Origin: Pseudoscleropodium purum
Taxonomy: Eukaryota; Streptophyta; Bryopsida; Hypnales; Brachytheciaceae
Length of the DNA stretch: 64,000 bases
Assembly: GCA_963969395.1 (NCBI GenBank)
Contig: OZ017798.1
Span: forward strand, 18,902,173 to 18,966,172
Reading direction: 5' to 3'
The notes under the pieces were generated by a model. It was not told where the DNA came from. It saw only the letters and a list, made by a program, of their open reading frames with translations, and did not search any database. The position numbers and the translations under genes are program-made. Positions 31,510 to 45,960 of the stretch are shown here, piece by piece. Numbering within the stretch: position 1 is the stretch's first letter; the number at the start of each line of letters is the position of its first letter.

Positions 31510-34220
31510 AAGTCATAGCAATTCCCTATAATATAGATATAAATAACCAAACATGACCTTCAAACATTGTTCAATAAGAGAGTGATCTTCCTAATGCATC
31601 TTACATACATATTTTTGTGTTTGGTCATTAACATAAATGCTTAAAACTCAAAATAAATCAAATAGAAAACTATACAAAAAAACTTTGTGATTTGAACACT
31701 TTTGTATTCTAAAATGCACTTTTCAATCACCAACACTTGCAAGAGAACGTTTATGCTCACCTGGTAGACCATGCAAAACCCATGTATTTCCAAAAGCTTG
31801 CCATTGTGAAGAAGCTTGCCATCCACATCAAGAAGCGAGCCATTTCTTACCACAAATGGAATAAACTACCAATATTCTACACTGGCTTCAAAAACAATCC
31901 AAAAAAAGTAATTAGAACACAACATCCAAATATGTTAATATAGCAAGGTCCTAAGAAGATTTCAATTAGCTCATACATTAAAAAGTATCTCATATAAAGA
32001 ATTGTATCAAATCCATTGTGTGTTTATGATGCAAATCGAATATCACCCAATAAAATTAAACTAAAAGATATTATTTTTTCATTGAATATTTGTCAATATT
32101 GCAAGAGCAATATGGTGATGAACATTATCCATTGAAGGAAATTTAGAGAGCCATGTCTAGGACATTGTATTTGTCTCATAGAATTCAAATTATTATCTAT
32201 TAAACTACAATAAGACATATACTAATGGATGGAAATTAAACAATGATCATCTATTTTTTAATTTCATTTCAACATGTAAATTTTATGATGCTCAAATACA
32301 CCACCATAAACAACAATCAAGTGCTAATTTTGTGACTTCTTAGACATGTTGGAGGTGCAAAATTAAATCAAATTGGGAGTTTCAAGAATCATTGGACCAA
32401 TACAAGTATAAAGATAAACTTTTGCAACTAATTTATTTGAATCATCAAACTTCTATGTCAAATAAACAAAAAAACACAACATTATGAATGTAATCAAAAG
32501 ATTGGCTTTCAAGAACTTTACTAGAGAATGTTTCATGTTTAAAAATATACAACTAAGGACAATAGAAATTAGATTACAAACAAAGACAAAAAAGAAAGTC
32601 ATCATTATAGCATTAGTTATGTTCAATGTCCTTGACCTAGAATCATTCAACTTCTCAAATCTTGAAAACTATATTGGTTTTTACCCATTCAAAAAAATCC
32701 TTCTCCAATTGGGTCAAACCACACTCAAAGATACCAAAACCATTATTTTTGTATGACTAAGTTTACAATCCTTATCGAAACTTTTAAAGCTCTAAATTAC
32801 TTTCATGTTGTCATTTTTCAATACATTTAAGGATGAATACTATTGCAATACTCTCCATTAATAAATTAGAGAAAGAATTACATCAATAAAATCCTCTAAA
32901 GGACATAAATCAATAGCTACAAGGCTAAATATAACACTATAAAAGGATACTTTAATCCAATTTTTTTTAATACTTTCTCAATATTAAAATAATAAAAAAT
33001 ATTTTTAATGATTTAATTTTAGACACAAAATAGTGTAATTTTTTAATTAATTGATTGATTTCTGAGAAATTATTGATTTATTCTTTAAAAAAACTTAAAC
33101 ATTCAAATCCAAAAATAGTTTACATACAGACCTTGAAGTGAATAATATATACATTTTTTGTTTGAAGACAATCCTCATTTGGATTATTTTTTATACTAAA
33201 AAAAATGATCATATGTTCTTACTTCCAAGTATTATAAAAAATAGAAAAGTATTCAAATTATAGCAAAAGAGTCCTTTTCTACTATATCATATCATTATAA
33301 ATACATGAGAATTTTTAGATTCAATCACATTATTATTCAGTAAAAATTAAACCGCGTTTCTACTAGCACAATGAATGTACCTTAAGTCATAAACACATGT
33401 TCAAATTCAAACACCAAATACAAACAAAATCATTAAAAAAAAATGATGAGAACAAAGTTGGGCGAAAACAAGTACAATTTGCTATATAAAAGGACCTACA
33501 AATTCATTTCAGACATTGTGTTGATTGATAATTAACCTTGCAAAGACATTGCAACCAAAAAGTAACCAATGGATAACTTCCCAAATCACTAAAATTGAAG
33601 AATGCACCTAGAGCTCCAAAAATCAAAACATTATTGAAAAAGTACCTTGGTAGTAAGTCTCATTTCTAGGACTAAACATGAATATGAAACTTCAGTCATA
33701 GATACTACTCCTCATTAAAATTTCAAACTATTATCCAACTCCCTTTCACCCCTTGTAGTAATTAACAATACACATGCATTTAAAAAAAAAAGATTTCAAG
33801 TCCCTTGATGACAATGGACTTAATTTCAAGGTAGTTGTAAGATTGAACATGGTACCCTTAGAAAAAATCAAGTCCATCCTTCAACCTTAGTTTATATACT
33901 AATCAATATTAACTTACAAAGTCATGACCACCTTCGGACCTCTACTATTGCCCTTTTTCATTAGAATGTATGCACCAACACATGACACTCAAAAGATTTA
34001 TTATACATGCAATGATGTGACTTCTTAAATACTTCAAGTCAAAGTCAAAATGATGCCCCTAGGAACCAATATTTCAATAGAATGCAATAGGATTCAAACT
34101 TTATTGGTAATTAACATTAATCAATACAAACCCAATCAAACAAGATTTTCAATTAGAACATAGAGTGTTTTTGGATCTTATCGTACCTTATAAATAATAA
34201 GACTTCCGATCCCAAGCCCC
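31510..34220. other. AT-rich interval upstream of the NLR gene
   Basis: Probably contains the promoter and perhaps a 5' exon of the NLR gene (about 31,500-31,860), but no start or TATA box can be chosen with confidence. The rest is AT-rich and no gene is seen. Confidence 0.4.
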
Positions 34221-37200
34221 GTCAAAGATCACTTGACATCATGAGAGACTCCAAATAAATGAAATATGAAGTCTAGCTTTCTCCACCACTCTTCCCAAGA
34301 ATTCAAAGCCAAATGTGTCCTAAACTCATCAATGTCCACTCCTTTGGCCCACCATTTGGTGATCAATATAAACCCTTTGTTTTTCCAATCGTTCCGAAGT
34401 TTGATCATCCCTGTAGCATTGCAACCATCCATTCATTCAACCAAATTCTTCCACGAATTTGCCAATCATTGCATACTCTAGGGTTCAATGTCAGACATCC
34501 TCTATTTAAGAAATTCACCCATGAAAGAGCACCAGCCTTCTATTGAAGAATTCTTGGTAGACTCTTCCCATGTCAACCTGGATTTCCTCTTTCCAATGGA
34601 AAGGACTCTTACCACACAATAGCCACACAACATACAAACTCCATAAATGATTGCAAGGTTTGGAACGCTGCAGTAGGAACGAATGTAATTTAATTGGATG
34701 ATATATTGTTCAATTCTAAAGGATATCTGATTAATTTGGATTAGGAAAAGGAATTTCTTGGATACAGATAAAACCCAAATAATCTCTGAATGAACGATTG
34801 GATGATTTCAAGAACCGATGAAGTGTTGGACATTGTGATATACTCGAAAAGGTCATTTTCAGCACATCAAGGTGAGGACAAGCTGCATGAAGCGGCTTGC
34901 AAAAGAATTGTGGAGCTTCATTTTCGGGCTACTTCAAACGCTTTCAAGTGTTGGGAGATTCATGGATAAACAAGGTAACTGTTCCACTCAGCTGAATATT
35001 CCAATTACATTTAGCACATTCTCTGAATCAGTGATAAGCAAACAGAGAAGACGAACAATTTCCAAATCCCCTCAAGTTGAATTGCCTATTTAAAGTGCGC
35101 AAGAGCGAGATAGAGCACCAATAGTCCAATAGGTTGATGAAATCCCAAGGTCAGAAGGAAATAAGGAATTAGCCATAAACCGTGGGACTTATATCGGCAT
35201 GGCAAATTTTAGACTTACGAACTGTTCTAGTGACGGGATTTGAATCTGAGTGAGTGATTAGCAATCAATGATCAGGAAATTATGCCAAAAATGTATTTTG
35301 GACCACATCACCCCACTCCCCTTCTAGATTCAGCACGACGTCATTACTCAGGAACCCACAACATGCTAGTCTCATACACCCTGAGTCAAGGCCATTGTGC
35401 ATGAAAGCTTACCAGGAGCAGGACCTCTTCCGCTTTGGGCCATCCAGGAAATGCCTGCACAAAAGAAAAATAGGTGCAAAACCAAACTTGAAAATTTAAA
35501 GCCCGAGAAAGAGAGTAAAGCAGTCATCGATGTTGCACAATGCGGCAGCCCAGTACAATACTAATAGAACGTAGCGACTCAACGCACAACATACCACCTC
35601 GCGCGAAAACAAAAAAGACAGAAAGCTTGAAGCGAAACCTAAACCACTAACATTTCAAATGACAACAAAGCTCACTCTTCAATGAATCCCAACCAGGATA
35701 CTCGTCAACAAAAGGCCTACTTCCAAATCACAAGGCTCTTTCGTCATCACATTGGAATCCAGAAACCTAAATCACTAAATTATTAAATTACACCAAAAAC
35801 TTTCCAAAATATGCCAGAGAAAGAATAAGAAATACAACTGGAGCTCCTATAAAATGGAAATGGGAACTCACCATGATGAACAACAAAAGGAGGACGCAAT
35901 CAAACGCGGAAGACAGCTCGACGAGGCTGACAACTTAAAACAACATACAACAAAACCTAACATGCAAAGCCGCCACCTTGGAAACCCTAGTCGTCTAGTC
36001 TTGGTCCTAACCTGAAATATCATCCAAAAAATAAACATTCATCCAAACATTTTTTGGGAAAGAAAAGGAAACAAATGGAATCAAAGATTAGTGTCATTGC
36101 ACAATGACTGCACACTATGCGGTGAAAGGGCTGCAAGGAATGTTTAACTACATTTCAGTCTCATTGCCTTCAAGTTGCAATAAAAATTGTAAGATGAAAC
36201 CTTTTTGCATACTGCTTTTTGAAGGTGAAGCACCACATGCCATTTGATAATCATACCAACTTTCAGAGCATGCAAATATTTATTTATTGTGAAGAAAGAT
36301 TTCAATTTTCTGCATGTGATGATTGGCAAGTTTACTCTATTCCTAATTACAATACAAAAGCCAAACACAAGACCCAAGCACAAGAGCCTACCAAACCTCG
36401 GAACAGGTAGAAAAGCACTTTCAACATGCAAAAGTCATTCACACAGTATCCCAAAATAACACACTGAGATGCTACCCAAATGCTTGTTCACTTGCTACCA
36501 AACCCAACCAAATCTAGAGGCAGTATGACCAAGGGAACCACACTCAGTCTCTCACTTGAACGCATTCCTACAAGCAGATACCTGACTGCCGTGAGGATCC
36601 AGGAGCATTGAGGGTCGTCTCTCTGGCTTGTAAGACACTCCAGCGACGAAATGACGCAGCAGAGAAGAGCTGAACAGGGCAAATACAACGTCACATGACA
36701 GCAAGGCCTCGTCTTATCCTCCTTGTGTGCATAAGCTCGGACGACGAAGCTGCACAGACGCCATAGCTCGAGAACTGCCAACTAACAGACACAAGTAGGA
36801 CGAAGAGAAGGCAAGAGGAGCAAAGTTGACAAGGCCGAGGTCTGGAAAAGTCGATGCGGTCGCCAGTTGGTGGAGTGACTGGGGTTGGGCGGGAGTGTCA
36901 TTAATGGTACCATTAAGGAGGTGTCAGCCGTCCCACGTGAAGAACACTGTGGAACGTGGACGACGTCAGCGAGAGGACTGTTTCCTGCTGCGTGGGATCC
37001 GTGTGAGCCAGGGCTAGGCAGAGCTAGCCAGAGCTTATCTCGTGATTCGGGTCTGGCGTTTCCTTCCACGCGGGGGAAAACGTAAGTTACTTCAAGAACC
37101 TTCAATTCTGTCAGAACTTTGTTGGGGACTCTTGCTGCCCGACATCTCCATTTCCCCCTCATTCTCCTTCATACTGCACAGTTGATGCATATTTATTAGA

Positions 37201-37610
37201 TGCACATTGCTAATTCATATGAAGTTCAGATTAATTGAAATTGAAATTTTACTGAACTTGTAAAAGAAGCCCTAATATAATTTTTTTAGGGAAATTTTAG
37301 CTTGCATTCTTTTCTAAAAGCAGAAAGGCACATTCAATTAATTCGAAGTTCATTAGCATCAAAGGCAGTATTCACACATTTGAGGTCATAGGAACTTCAT
37401 ATGGCAATGACAAGCAGCTTCACTCCTTGATATAATCCCCAAACTGTCATCACTTCACTCCACGTGTTGTCACATGTAAATGCATAAATTTAAAGTTGGA
37501 ATAAACCTTTTGGGAAGCTCTAAAAAAGATACCAAAATGCATCCACTGAAAGCAGAATCCATATCGAGACTGTCTACAATTTGAGTAATAGAATGATGTT
37601 GCAAATGTTA
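34221..37610. other. Mixed-composition interval, no recognised gene
   Basis: A minus frame at 34229-34432 (tryptophan-rich, KNKGFILITKWWAKG) looks protein-like but is short and unrecognised. A distinctly GC-richer block lies at about 36,520-37,160 with unrecognised frames on both strands. It may be part of an old repeat or a promoter region. Confidence 0.35.
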
Positions 37611-37611
37611 C

Positions 37612-39570
37612 TATAATTGACTGTAATTGACGGTGCCCAGCTAACTCCTGGCGATCTGCATAGGTCGACCAACGTTCTCAGCCGTTCGATGACCATCCAA
37701 GTACCCCCACTAAGGCTCAAAACATGACTCCAACCCGGTGACTGGCCGTGTGTGCCCAAGTTTAGTGCCACGCAGCAAACACTGCCCAGCTTAAAAATTG
37801 ACCAACCAAATTCTTAGCCTTGTTTCCCAGGTGTTGATTCTTGAGCTGGCCAGTGAATAGCTAGTCTTCAAACTTGGAATACCTACCTAGTTGTAGGGCC
37901 AAGTTAAGAAATATAAACATCAAATGCCAAGATTGATTCCCAAATTGACTAATTAAAAAATTCATTGGTCCAATGGCATAAATGATTTGGTAGCACTTGG
38001 TCAAGAACTAGGGAAGAGAGCTTGTTCATATAGTGAAATCCATAAGTCACCAAGAACTTTTAAAGAGTATGAGACAATTTGAAGATGAGAGCTTGCTCAC
38101 TAATTGTCAAAATGTAGGATTTGTGTTAAAAGTAGAATTTTAGACCTCATTTAGGCATAGTTGAAGAAATTATTTCAAAATACTTTGGACTAAGAAAAGT
38201 TGGGAATTTAAGACAATTTTCATCTCCAAAAATCATTTTGAGATTTAGAATCTCCAATCAAAAGTTATGAGCTAATTTCAAAAGATGTTTTAAAATGTCA
38301 AAAAATTCCCTTCCAACTCCTCTTTGACATTTGTTCATAACTTTTGACTCGTGACTCAAAATATCAAACGGATTTTTGGAGATGAAAATTGTCTAAAATT
38401 CCCAACTTTTCTTAGTTCAGAGTTTTTTGTTTTTCTTTAATTCTTCAACTATGTCTAAATGAGGTCTGAAATTCTGCTCTAAACATAAGTCCTATGTTTT
38501 CACTTAAAACGATGATGCAAAAATTGACTGTAATTGACAGTGCCCATCTAACTCCCGGCGATCTGCATTCTGGACAGACGAAAGACGGGGGGCAGGTTGA
38601 CGAGAATGCAGCCATCAGAGGAGAATTGGGGCCACAAGGGGACTGACTCCCTTTGTTGGAAGAACCCGATGGTCCAGAGTTCTCAGCCATTCCCAACCAA
38701 TGTTCTCAGCCATTTGATGACCATCCAAGTACCCCACTAAGGCTCAAAACATGACTCCAACCCGGTGACTGGCCGTGTGAGTCCAAGTCTAGTGCCACAC
38801 TGGCCGTGTGAGTCCAAGTCTAGTGCCACACAGGAAACAGAGCCAGGGCTACAAAATTGACCAGCCAAATTTTTATCCCTGTTTCCAAGGTGTTGATCCT
38901 TGAGCTGACCAATGAATAGCTAGTCTTCAAACTTCGAATACCAACCTAGCCGTAGGGCCAGGTTAAGAAGTATAAACATCAAATGCCAAGATTGATTCCC
39001 AAATTGACTAATTAAAAAATTCATTGGTCCAATAGCATAAATGATTTGGTAACACTTGGTCAAGAACCAAGGAGGAGAGCTTGTTTATATAGTGAAATCC
39101 ATAAGTGACCAAGAACTTTTAAAGAGTATGGGATAATTTGAAGATGAGAGCTTGCTCACTAATTGTCAAAATGTAAGATTTGTGTTAAAAGTAGAATTTT
39201 AGACCTCATTTAGGCATAGTTGAAGTTCTTTCAAAAAACTCTGGACTAAGAAAAGTTGGGAATGTAAGACAATTTTCATCTCCAAAAATCAGTTTGAGAT
39301 TTAGAATCTCCAATCAAAAGTTATGAGCTAATTTCAAAAGATGTTTGAAAATGTCAAAAAAATTCCCTTCCAACTCCTCTTGGACATTTGTTCATAACTT
39401 GAGAGTGGTGACTCAAAATATCAAATGGATTTTTAGAGATGAAAATTGTCTAAAATTCCCAACTTTTCTTAGTTCAAAGTTTTTGTTTTTGTTTTTTAAT
39501 TCTTCAACTATGTCTAAATGAGGTCTGAAATTCTGCTCTAAACACAAGTCCTTTGTTTTCACTTAATGAT
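37612..39570 (+). repeat. Tandem segmental duplication (~0.9-1.05 kb units)
   Basis: Unit 1 (about 37612-38516) and unit 2 (about 38522-39570) share the order TTGACTGTAATTGAC, CGATCTGCAT, GACCATCCAAGTACC, CCGGTGACTGGCCGTGTG, TGAATAGCTAGTCTTC and then a foldback element. Unit 2 has an extra ~100 bp near 38570-38690 and a short internal duplication of about 35 bp near 38765-38830. Confidence 0.85.
38060..38520. repeat. Foldback element, copy 1
   Basis: The left arm (about 38,095-38,290) has CTCATTTAGGCATAGTTGAAG, AAGAAAAGTTGGGAATT, TTTCATCTCCAAAAATC and TCAAAAGTTATGAG. The right arm (about 38,330-38,515) carries the reverse complement of each in reverse order. The two arms of about 170-190 bp would form a long hairpin. 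Confidence 0.82.
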
Positions 39571-39665
39571 GAGTTCTTGAGTTCCTACTAATTCTAATTC
39601 ACATCTCCCACGTGGGTTGGTCTACCTCCTACCACCCCATGTGCATATATAAAGCTTCTCTTTCC
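39120..39665. repeat. Foldback element, copy 2
   Basis: Same arm landmarks as copy 1 (left arm about 39,150-39,340, right arm about 39,390-39,560). The right arm extends through CCTCCTACCACCCCATG (about 39,630), the reverse complement of the outer arm seen at 18.6 and 45.4 kb. Confidence 0.8.
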
Positions 39666-39669
39666 ACTA

Positions 39670-42600
39670 CAACTCCATATGAAGATGAAACTACATGTCA
39701 TCATGTAAGAAATTGAGCTTCTTGTCCCTTTTTGGCTGGGCCGGGCTGCCGTAGGGCACAAGAGCTTGCTGCTGGCTGGCACAGAGGCACATGGCGGATT
39801 GTGACTTGACGAATGAAAATTTTGGCCACCTCATCAACTATTGTTTATGGCTTCAAAAAGAGGGAACGACCAGAGAGCATCCAGGGAACTCACGGCTCAG
39901 TTCAGGGACCAAATCTCCTCTAATGTAGATCCCCCTTGAAGAAGGAAATGCTATTTGAATTATCGTCCAAGTAAGAAGAAGAAATGCAATGGAGAGCTCC
40001 ACACAATGGAGAACTAGAATCGCTGTCAAAATGCAACTACCGCTGGAGTGGGTTCTATGGGGTCAATTGCTGATGGTGGAAGAAGAAAGATGAAACAAAA
40101 AAGTGCAAGAAAGACCCAATTTCTACACATGTAGAAAAATCATCAAAGACTGTAACACCTCTATTGTTTCAAGAAATACTCATGTGCTGCAAATCAAAAC
40201 CCTCAAACACTTGGCTGAGTGAAAAGAAACAGGGGAGACTAAACTCAAATTCTAAATACGAAGCAAAAAAGTTCAAGTATGCAATGACAATAGGTCGCAT
40301 TCTAGAGATAATTAACTACGCTAACAGACCTGTGTCAATTTAGTAATACTAGTTGCCATTTTAGAGTGCTTTTTGCAATAATTTGACAAGCTCATGTTTG
40401 CTAAAGATGTTGGACATTCTAAGCAGTCTTGAGTATTTCTAACTTGCATGTGTGTTTGATGTAGTGGCTTTAAGTTACATGGTTCTTAATGACATTTGTG
40501 GTCATAATTTAAAGTGTTTCAAATCTACAGGCTACTATGTGCATCATTGAAAGTTACATTCTCCTTGGAGGGGTTGATTTTGTGAGGTTGCATGCAAGTG
40601 ATGTGGTGAATATCTTTGAGATTGTTGTTGGGAATGTAAAAGAGAGGGGAATGTTGTGTACTTTCCCTGTTATCTACTCCCTCATTTAGGTTCAATATTG
40701 AACCACTACTTTGTCTTTTGGTCTGTTCAATTTGTGAAGACCTGGTTTATCATACTGATGAATGAACAGTCATGGAAGTATCCACTTCTAGTGTATGTAC
40801 TGTACAATACTGGTGTACTTTGCATTTACCTGAAGTTTAGTTATGGAGGTGTGAAAGACAGTGTTTCTTATGTCTGATTGTGTTGTACGTGTTCGTAAAA
40901 TATCATGTGTCGTGGTACAGTGTTTTTCCGTAGATGCACCTGCCTTTTCGGAGGGAACTTTGCAAGTACAGGTTTTAGGCCATTCTATGGTTTAGATGAG
41001 ATTAAGGGGTTGAGGAATTGACACCCTCCACTTCCTGGACGTTAATGAAATAGAGTTAATCTTTTTCAAGTGGAATCTTCTTGTTTACAAGTGCAACCGA
41101 ATCACTGTTAATATTTTGTGATGTTCACAGTTTGTCATTCATTTAAGGGAGAATTCATATCAAGCTTTCACTCATCGTAAATGTTTTGGAGTGTGTTCAA
41201 GAGTTTCTTCTCAAAAATTATGAGCTTGCAAATTCTGTCAACAAATTATGAACTTGCTTTGTCACCGCAGCATACATTTGGATGCTCAAACTTAATTACA
41301 AGAGCAAGAGACGCACCTGTAATGCTTTTGATAAGGGTGAATGACACCCTGAATGCTAGATTGTGATCAGATTCTAGCGTCCTAACCAATAGGTGGAGTT
41401 CTGGAGAAGACGCATCAAAGGCAATTTGCATTCTTTAAGTTAGTCTCGCATTCTACTAACTTATGCCATTGTGAGAATTGAGATCCATTACAGCTCCCAG
41501 CCTCCCCAAGTCCTAGGCCAATGCTTTTTACAGGGACCCACTGGATCTGAACCTCCAGTTCTATACAGCAGATGAGACGAATTGCAAAAATTTGTTGTTC
41601 TATCAGGATGATGACCTATTTTCAACCACTTAAGCAATGCAACCTCTCTGCAGCCAGGGGGATGTTGAGGAGAAAATTTTCACATATACAGAAATAGATT
41701 TAAGAAGGATTTCATAATTTTTGACATTTTTTCCCACAAAAACAAAATTATCATAAATTTTTTTCATGAAGATTCTCTTTGTCCCATTCTCAATCCGTAG
41801 GCAAACATAGGCTGGTTACAAAATTGATGGAGGTGATTGTTTTGGCTTTTTATATACATGTTGGGATCATTTTATACTTTCATATACACCTCTCACACAT
41901 TTTCACTGCTCTTGCATTTGTGAGTTGTCACCTACAATACAAGTGATTGGAAATGCAACAGCCTAAGTTGTGAGAATGGGATGTTGGTCAAAAATGGGTG
42001 GTCTCCTTCAAGGTTTCGTTGTCCTATGTAGATCTTGAATGGTGGTAGTCTGTCCAAATTTACTCAAATTTGCTCCAACTTTATAAATTTATTAATTCAT
42101 GGATGGGATCCTTGGGCAGTTCCATGAATTGTCCAAAAATACTTAGTGGGTGATGGATGGAAGTGTACAATAGCAACTCCTTTGCCCAATCATCAAATGT
42201 CATTTTTCATTTTTCTAATTCAAAAATATTTCTAGAAAATGTAGGTGTTCATTCATAGAGAGAACCAAAGTGATGACTTTGAAGAACTGCCATTTTTTGT
42301 CTACTTGATGCAAGAATGCAACACTTTGCTAGGGTTTGGACATTCATGTTGTGCTCATAAAATACTAGATATAAAGATTAATCCTAGAAGGATGCCAATC
42401 ATGCCATGAATAATTAGTGTCTCATGGATGAAAGAGAATCCTTCTACATAAGACAAAAGTACAAATGTTTTTCTTGGAATTTTGTATGAAAAGGAGAGGT
42501 TTTGCATAATATTTTGACATTCAGTGAATGTTCTTGGATTGTTTTAAGCAAACAATTCACACAATACCCAAAAGAATGATTTCCTTCTTAATTGACTTGT

Positions 42601-44900
42601 CTATTTAAGGTTAAGGATTCAAGATTCAGTGCCATTGTAAAAGGTTTGTAGAAGTGCAGTTATTCTACAATACTACGGATTATTCCACTAAATTTTCAAA
42701 TACATTCGTTTTATAAGGTGCATGTGAGAATTCAAAACAAATATTCATTTTCAACTATGAACCTTCACATTAATATGGCCTCTTGCAATTTATGTAGTTT
42801 ACAATATACTCTATATTTTGTGAGGAATTTAACTTTCTTCAAGTGAAAGTATATCATTGGTCTATTAAAACTAGTGACTACTACATTAATGTCCATTTTA
42901 TATTTATATTGCATAAAAGATGACCAATGATTAATCATTTAGTGTTTATTATAATAGCTTGAAACTCCACAAAATAGAAAAAAATAAAATATTATTATTA
43001 TTATTATCATTATTCATGTCTTATAAAGCAGCTTTGTCAAAACATTATTAGTAATTAGGTGGATGTTCCCCATTGTAAATATCTAAATGAATTTCTTTTT
43101 TACACTTGTCACACTCTTAGATAGAAGCAAATAGTAACCAACAAATTGCACATGTTTCAATGGCATTGCTCACTAAAGATACTACACCTATATGAGTTGG
43201 AATTGTTTTCAAGTAATTGCAACTAATTGTAAGACCTTTTTCTAAAATTGTCTTCTAGATATTCTTGCCAAAAATGTACAACCTCTACTCATAAGAGTGT
43301 AGCTAGGATTGAAATTGGGAATTTTTGTTTTCAACACTTTGAACACTCATAGTTTATTCACAATAGGTCCAAATATTTCATTTTAAGAAAACATAGCGTC
43401 CTCTTTTTGACTCTCAAGAAGACTTTTTAGAGTTCAATAATAGAAACGATGCTCAAATCCTTATTTTGACTATTTGAGGTTTTACTTCAATGAAAGTGAT
43501 GATTCTTAACATTTTTGTCAACAACATGGTGATGCCCTTATTAAAATCAGAGTGAAAGCCACATCCATCTTCTTCTTTTTTCTCTTTTCTTCTTTTCATT
43601 CTAGAAAGCCATCTTTTCCTAAAAAGACATTGTCTTGGAGTAAATGACTTGAACAATTTTTAATTAGTGTGGGTTTATAAGTCAAATCCTAGTTGTTCAA
43701 AAGATTCACAAGTTAGTAGTTTTAGGATACCAAGCTTAGATCAAAATCACCCAATGAAACACAAATAAGTGTGAGACAAATCCTCCATCAATTTTTGACT
43801 TCCATTTCCACTTTCATTCTATGCCATCATCACTCTATTTGATTAAAAGACTGTATATTTGATACAAGGTAATAAATTGAAAAAACTTATTTCTGTTTAG
43901 ACCATGAAAGTACATTGTCTCTTCCTTTGTTGGATTTTGGTACAAATGTGGATTTTGATTTTTTATAAAGTAATGTATACAATCTATTTCCGACTAAGGT
44001 TCCATTTGTGCAATACAAAGTAACCTATTTTCGACCAAAGAAATATGATGTGGTTTTAGCAACTTCGAGATGTCTAACAAATAATACATTGACACCTAAT
44101 GAAGTTGTTAAGATTAGTTTATAGCTTTGCGTTTCTTAAAAATAGGTTTTTTAATACATTGAGAACGGGTTGGATTGTCATCTATACTTCTTTAATTTCT
44201 ACTACTTCCAAACTTGATGAAAAATTAGCAAAACATAGTGCAAACTTCATTATTTCTCTTCCCTTCACCATTCTATGATTAGACATATGTAAAAATGCTT
44301 GACGTTGTTGAAAAAGATTGTTTACTTTAACCCCTAAAAATCTTTGAATATGTGTCACCAAAAAAAAGTCAAAATAGGCCCCCCCAAAAGTAAAATCTTG
44401 TTCCATTTAACTATAAGATCTAGTATTAGACTATTTCATTATATTGTAGTAAAAAAATGGGAGGTTTTGACTGCACAAATTGTATGATTAAAGCGTTTGA
44501 AGTTGGAAAAAGTGTTTTTTGTGGGGCATCCAAATTCCAAGTAGCTTTTATTCAAGCAAACTTTTGTACAAGTTAATTTCACTTTTTTACTTGAATTTTT
44601 TTGCTTGAATTTTTTGGTAAAGTTGGACACATGTTCAAAAAATTTCATAACATTTCAAATTGGGGAATACATACCAAAAAATTCTAATAGGGAACTAGCT
44701 TCAAAAAAAGTCACATAGAAAGCCCTTTTTTCAACAATTTATGGCTTGCACATTTAGTAGTTTCTTCAAAATGTGAATGGTGGAGTTCTAAATTTCAACT
44801 AGATTTAGAAGAGGAAAAAATGAAAGTAAAAATCTCCCAAAATATCAAAATTTTGCAAGCTTGATCAATTTGTGTCCAAACTAATGTAAAAGATAGTTAA
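39670..44900. other. Intergenic interval, no recognised gene
   Basis: Short open frames only. The part at 40,400-41,650 has more balanced composition and could be old transcribed or non-coding sequence, but nothing is recognisable. A TTA trinucleotide run lies near 42,989-43,010. Confidence 0.4.
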
Positions 44901-44904
44901 GAAT

Positions 44905-45170
44905 CATTAGAAGAAATTTGAGGGCTCCGGAAGCCCGTTTCGGGCGTATTCCCCTGTAGTTATTCCTTGCAGCGAGGAGAACGGCTCGCTATTAGAATTT
45001 TGAAAAAAAAATTTAATCTCCAAATGCAAAAAGAATTGAAATTTTTTTGAGAGGAGATGATGATGTGGCAAGGTCTCGACCATGTTAGTAGTCCAATTCC
45101 GACATTGCACCGGTCTTGTTCCCAACTTGATAACTCATGGACTTTCGGAGCCCTCAAACTTCTTCTAATG
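44905..45170. mobile_element. Small TIR element (266 bp), MITE-like
   Basis: The left end CATTAGAAGAAATTTGAGGG continues CTCCGGAAG, and the right end is its reverse complement with two mismatches (CTTTCGGAGCCC continuing to TTCTTCTAATG). That gives about 29-bp terminal inverted repeats. No coding capacity. The target duplication is unclear because the tips are themselves AT-rich and symmetric. Superfamily not assigned. Confidence 0.75.
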
Positions 45171-45419
45171 TTAGGCCCAACATGAGAGGAAGTTGGATCA
45201 AGGTTAGCAAAGCTTGGCTTATCACAAATCCCTAACATTGGATCAATTTTTCTTAATTTTAAAGACGTTGCCTTTTCCCCCAATTTTGAATATATTCCTC
45301 TCTCCTTGAACTATAATTTTAGAATATTCAACATTAAATTTTAAGAATATTCAAAATGTAGGCTATGGGTCTCCCATAGCTTGCATAACAACAAACATTG
45401 ACAGCTTTCACATAGGAAG

Positions 45420-45960
45420 AGAAGATGCTTATACAAGTGGAGTAGTGAGAGGAAACAAATACTTGTGTGGGATATGTAAATTAGAATTATTAGGAGCTCA
45501 ACGACTCATAGTTAAGTGAAAAATAGGAATTGTGCTCAAATTAGAATTCAAACCTCATTTTTTCATAGCAGAATAACCTTTTACAAAAGCTTTTGAACTA
45601 AAAATAGTTAGTTAATCAAGATAATTTTCATCTCGAGAAATCTGTTGAAGATTTTGAATCTCTAATCAAAAGTTATGGACAAATTTTAGAGAGGGTTTGG
45701 AAGAGACATTTTCATTGACATTTTCAACTGTTTTCTTTGAATTTTGTCCATGACTTTTTTTGGAGGCTCAAAATCATAAATGGATGTCTAGAGATGAAAT
45801 TTATTTAGATTTCTCAAGTTTTTTTAGTTCAGAGCCTTTTGCAATAAGTTATTGTACTATGCTAAAATGAGGTTTGAAATTCTACTTTGAACATTATTTC
45901 TACATTTTGATAATGAGTGGTCAAGCTCTCATCTTCAAATTATCCCATACCCTTTGAGGA
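45420..45960. repeat. Foldback element, copy 3 (diverged)
   Basis: The left arm (about 45,420-45,680) includes AGTGGAGTAGTGAGAGGA, GTGTGGGATATGTAAA, AACCTCATTTTTTCATAGC and TCAAAAGTTATGGAC. The right arm (about 45,745-45,960) carries the complement, for example GCTAAAATGAGGTTTGAAAT. It is related to copies 1 and 2 but more diverged. Confidence 0.75.

Noticed and set aside
36488..37162. Minus-strand frames in a GC-richer block
   Set aside because: No recognisable motif, frames on both strands are similarly open, and no homology could be judged.
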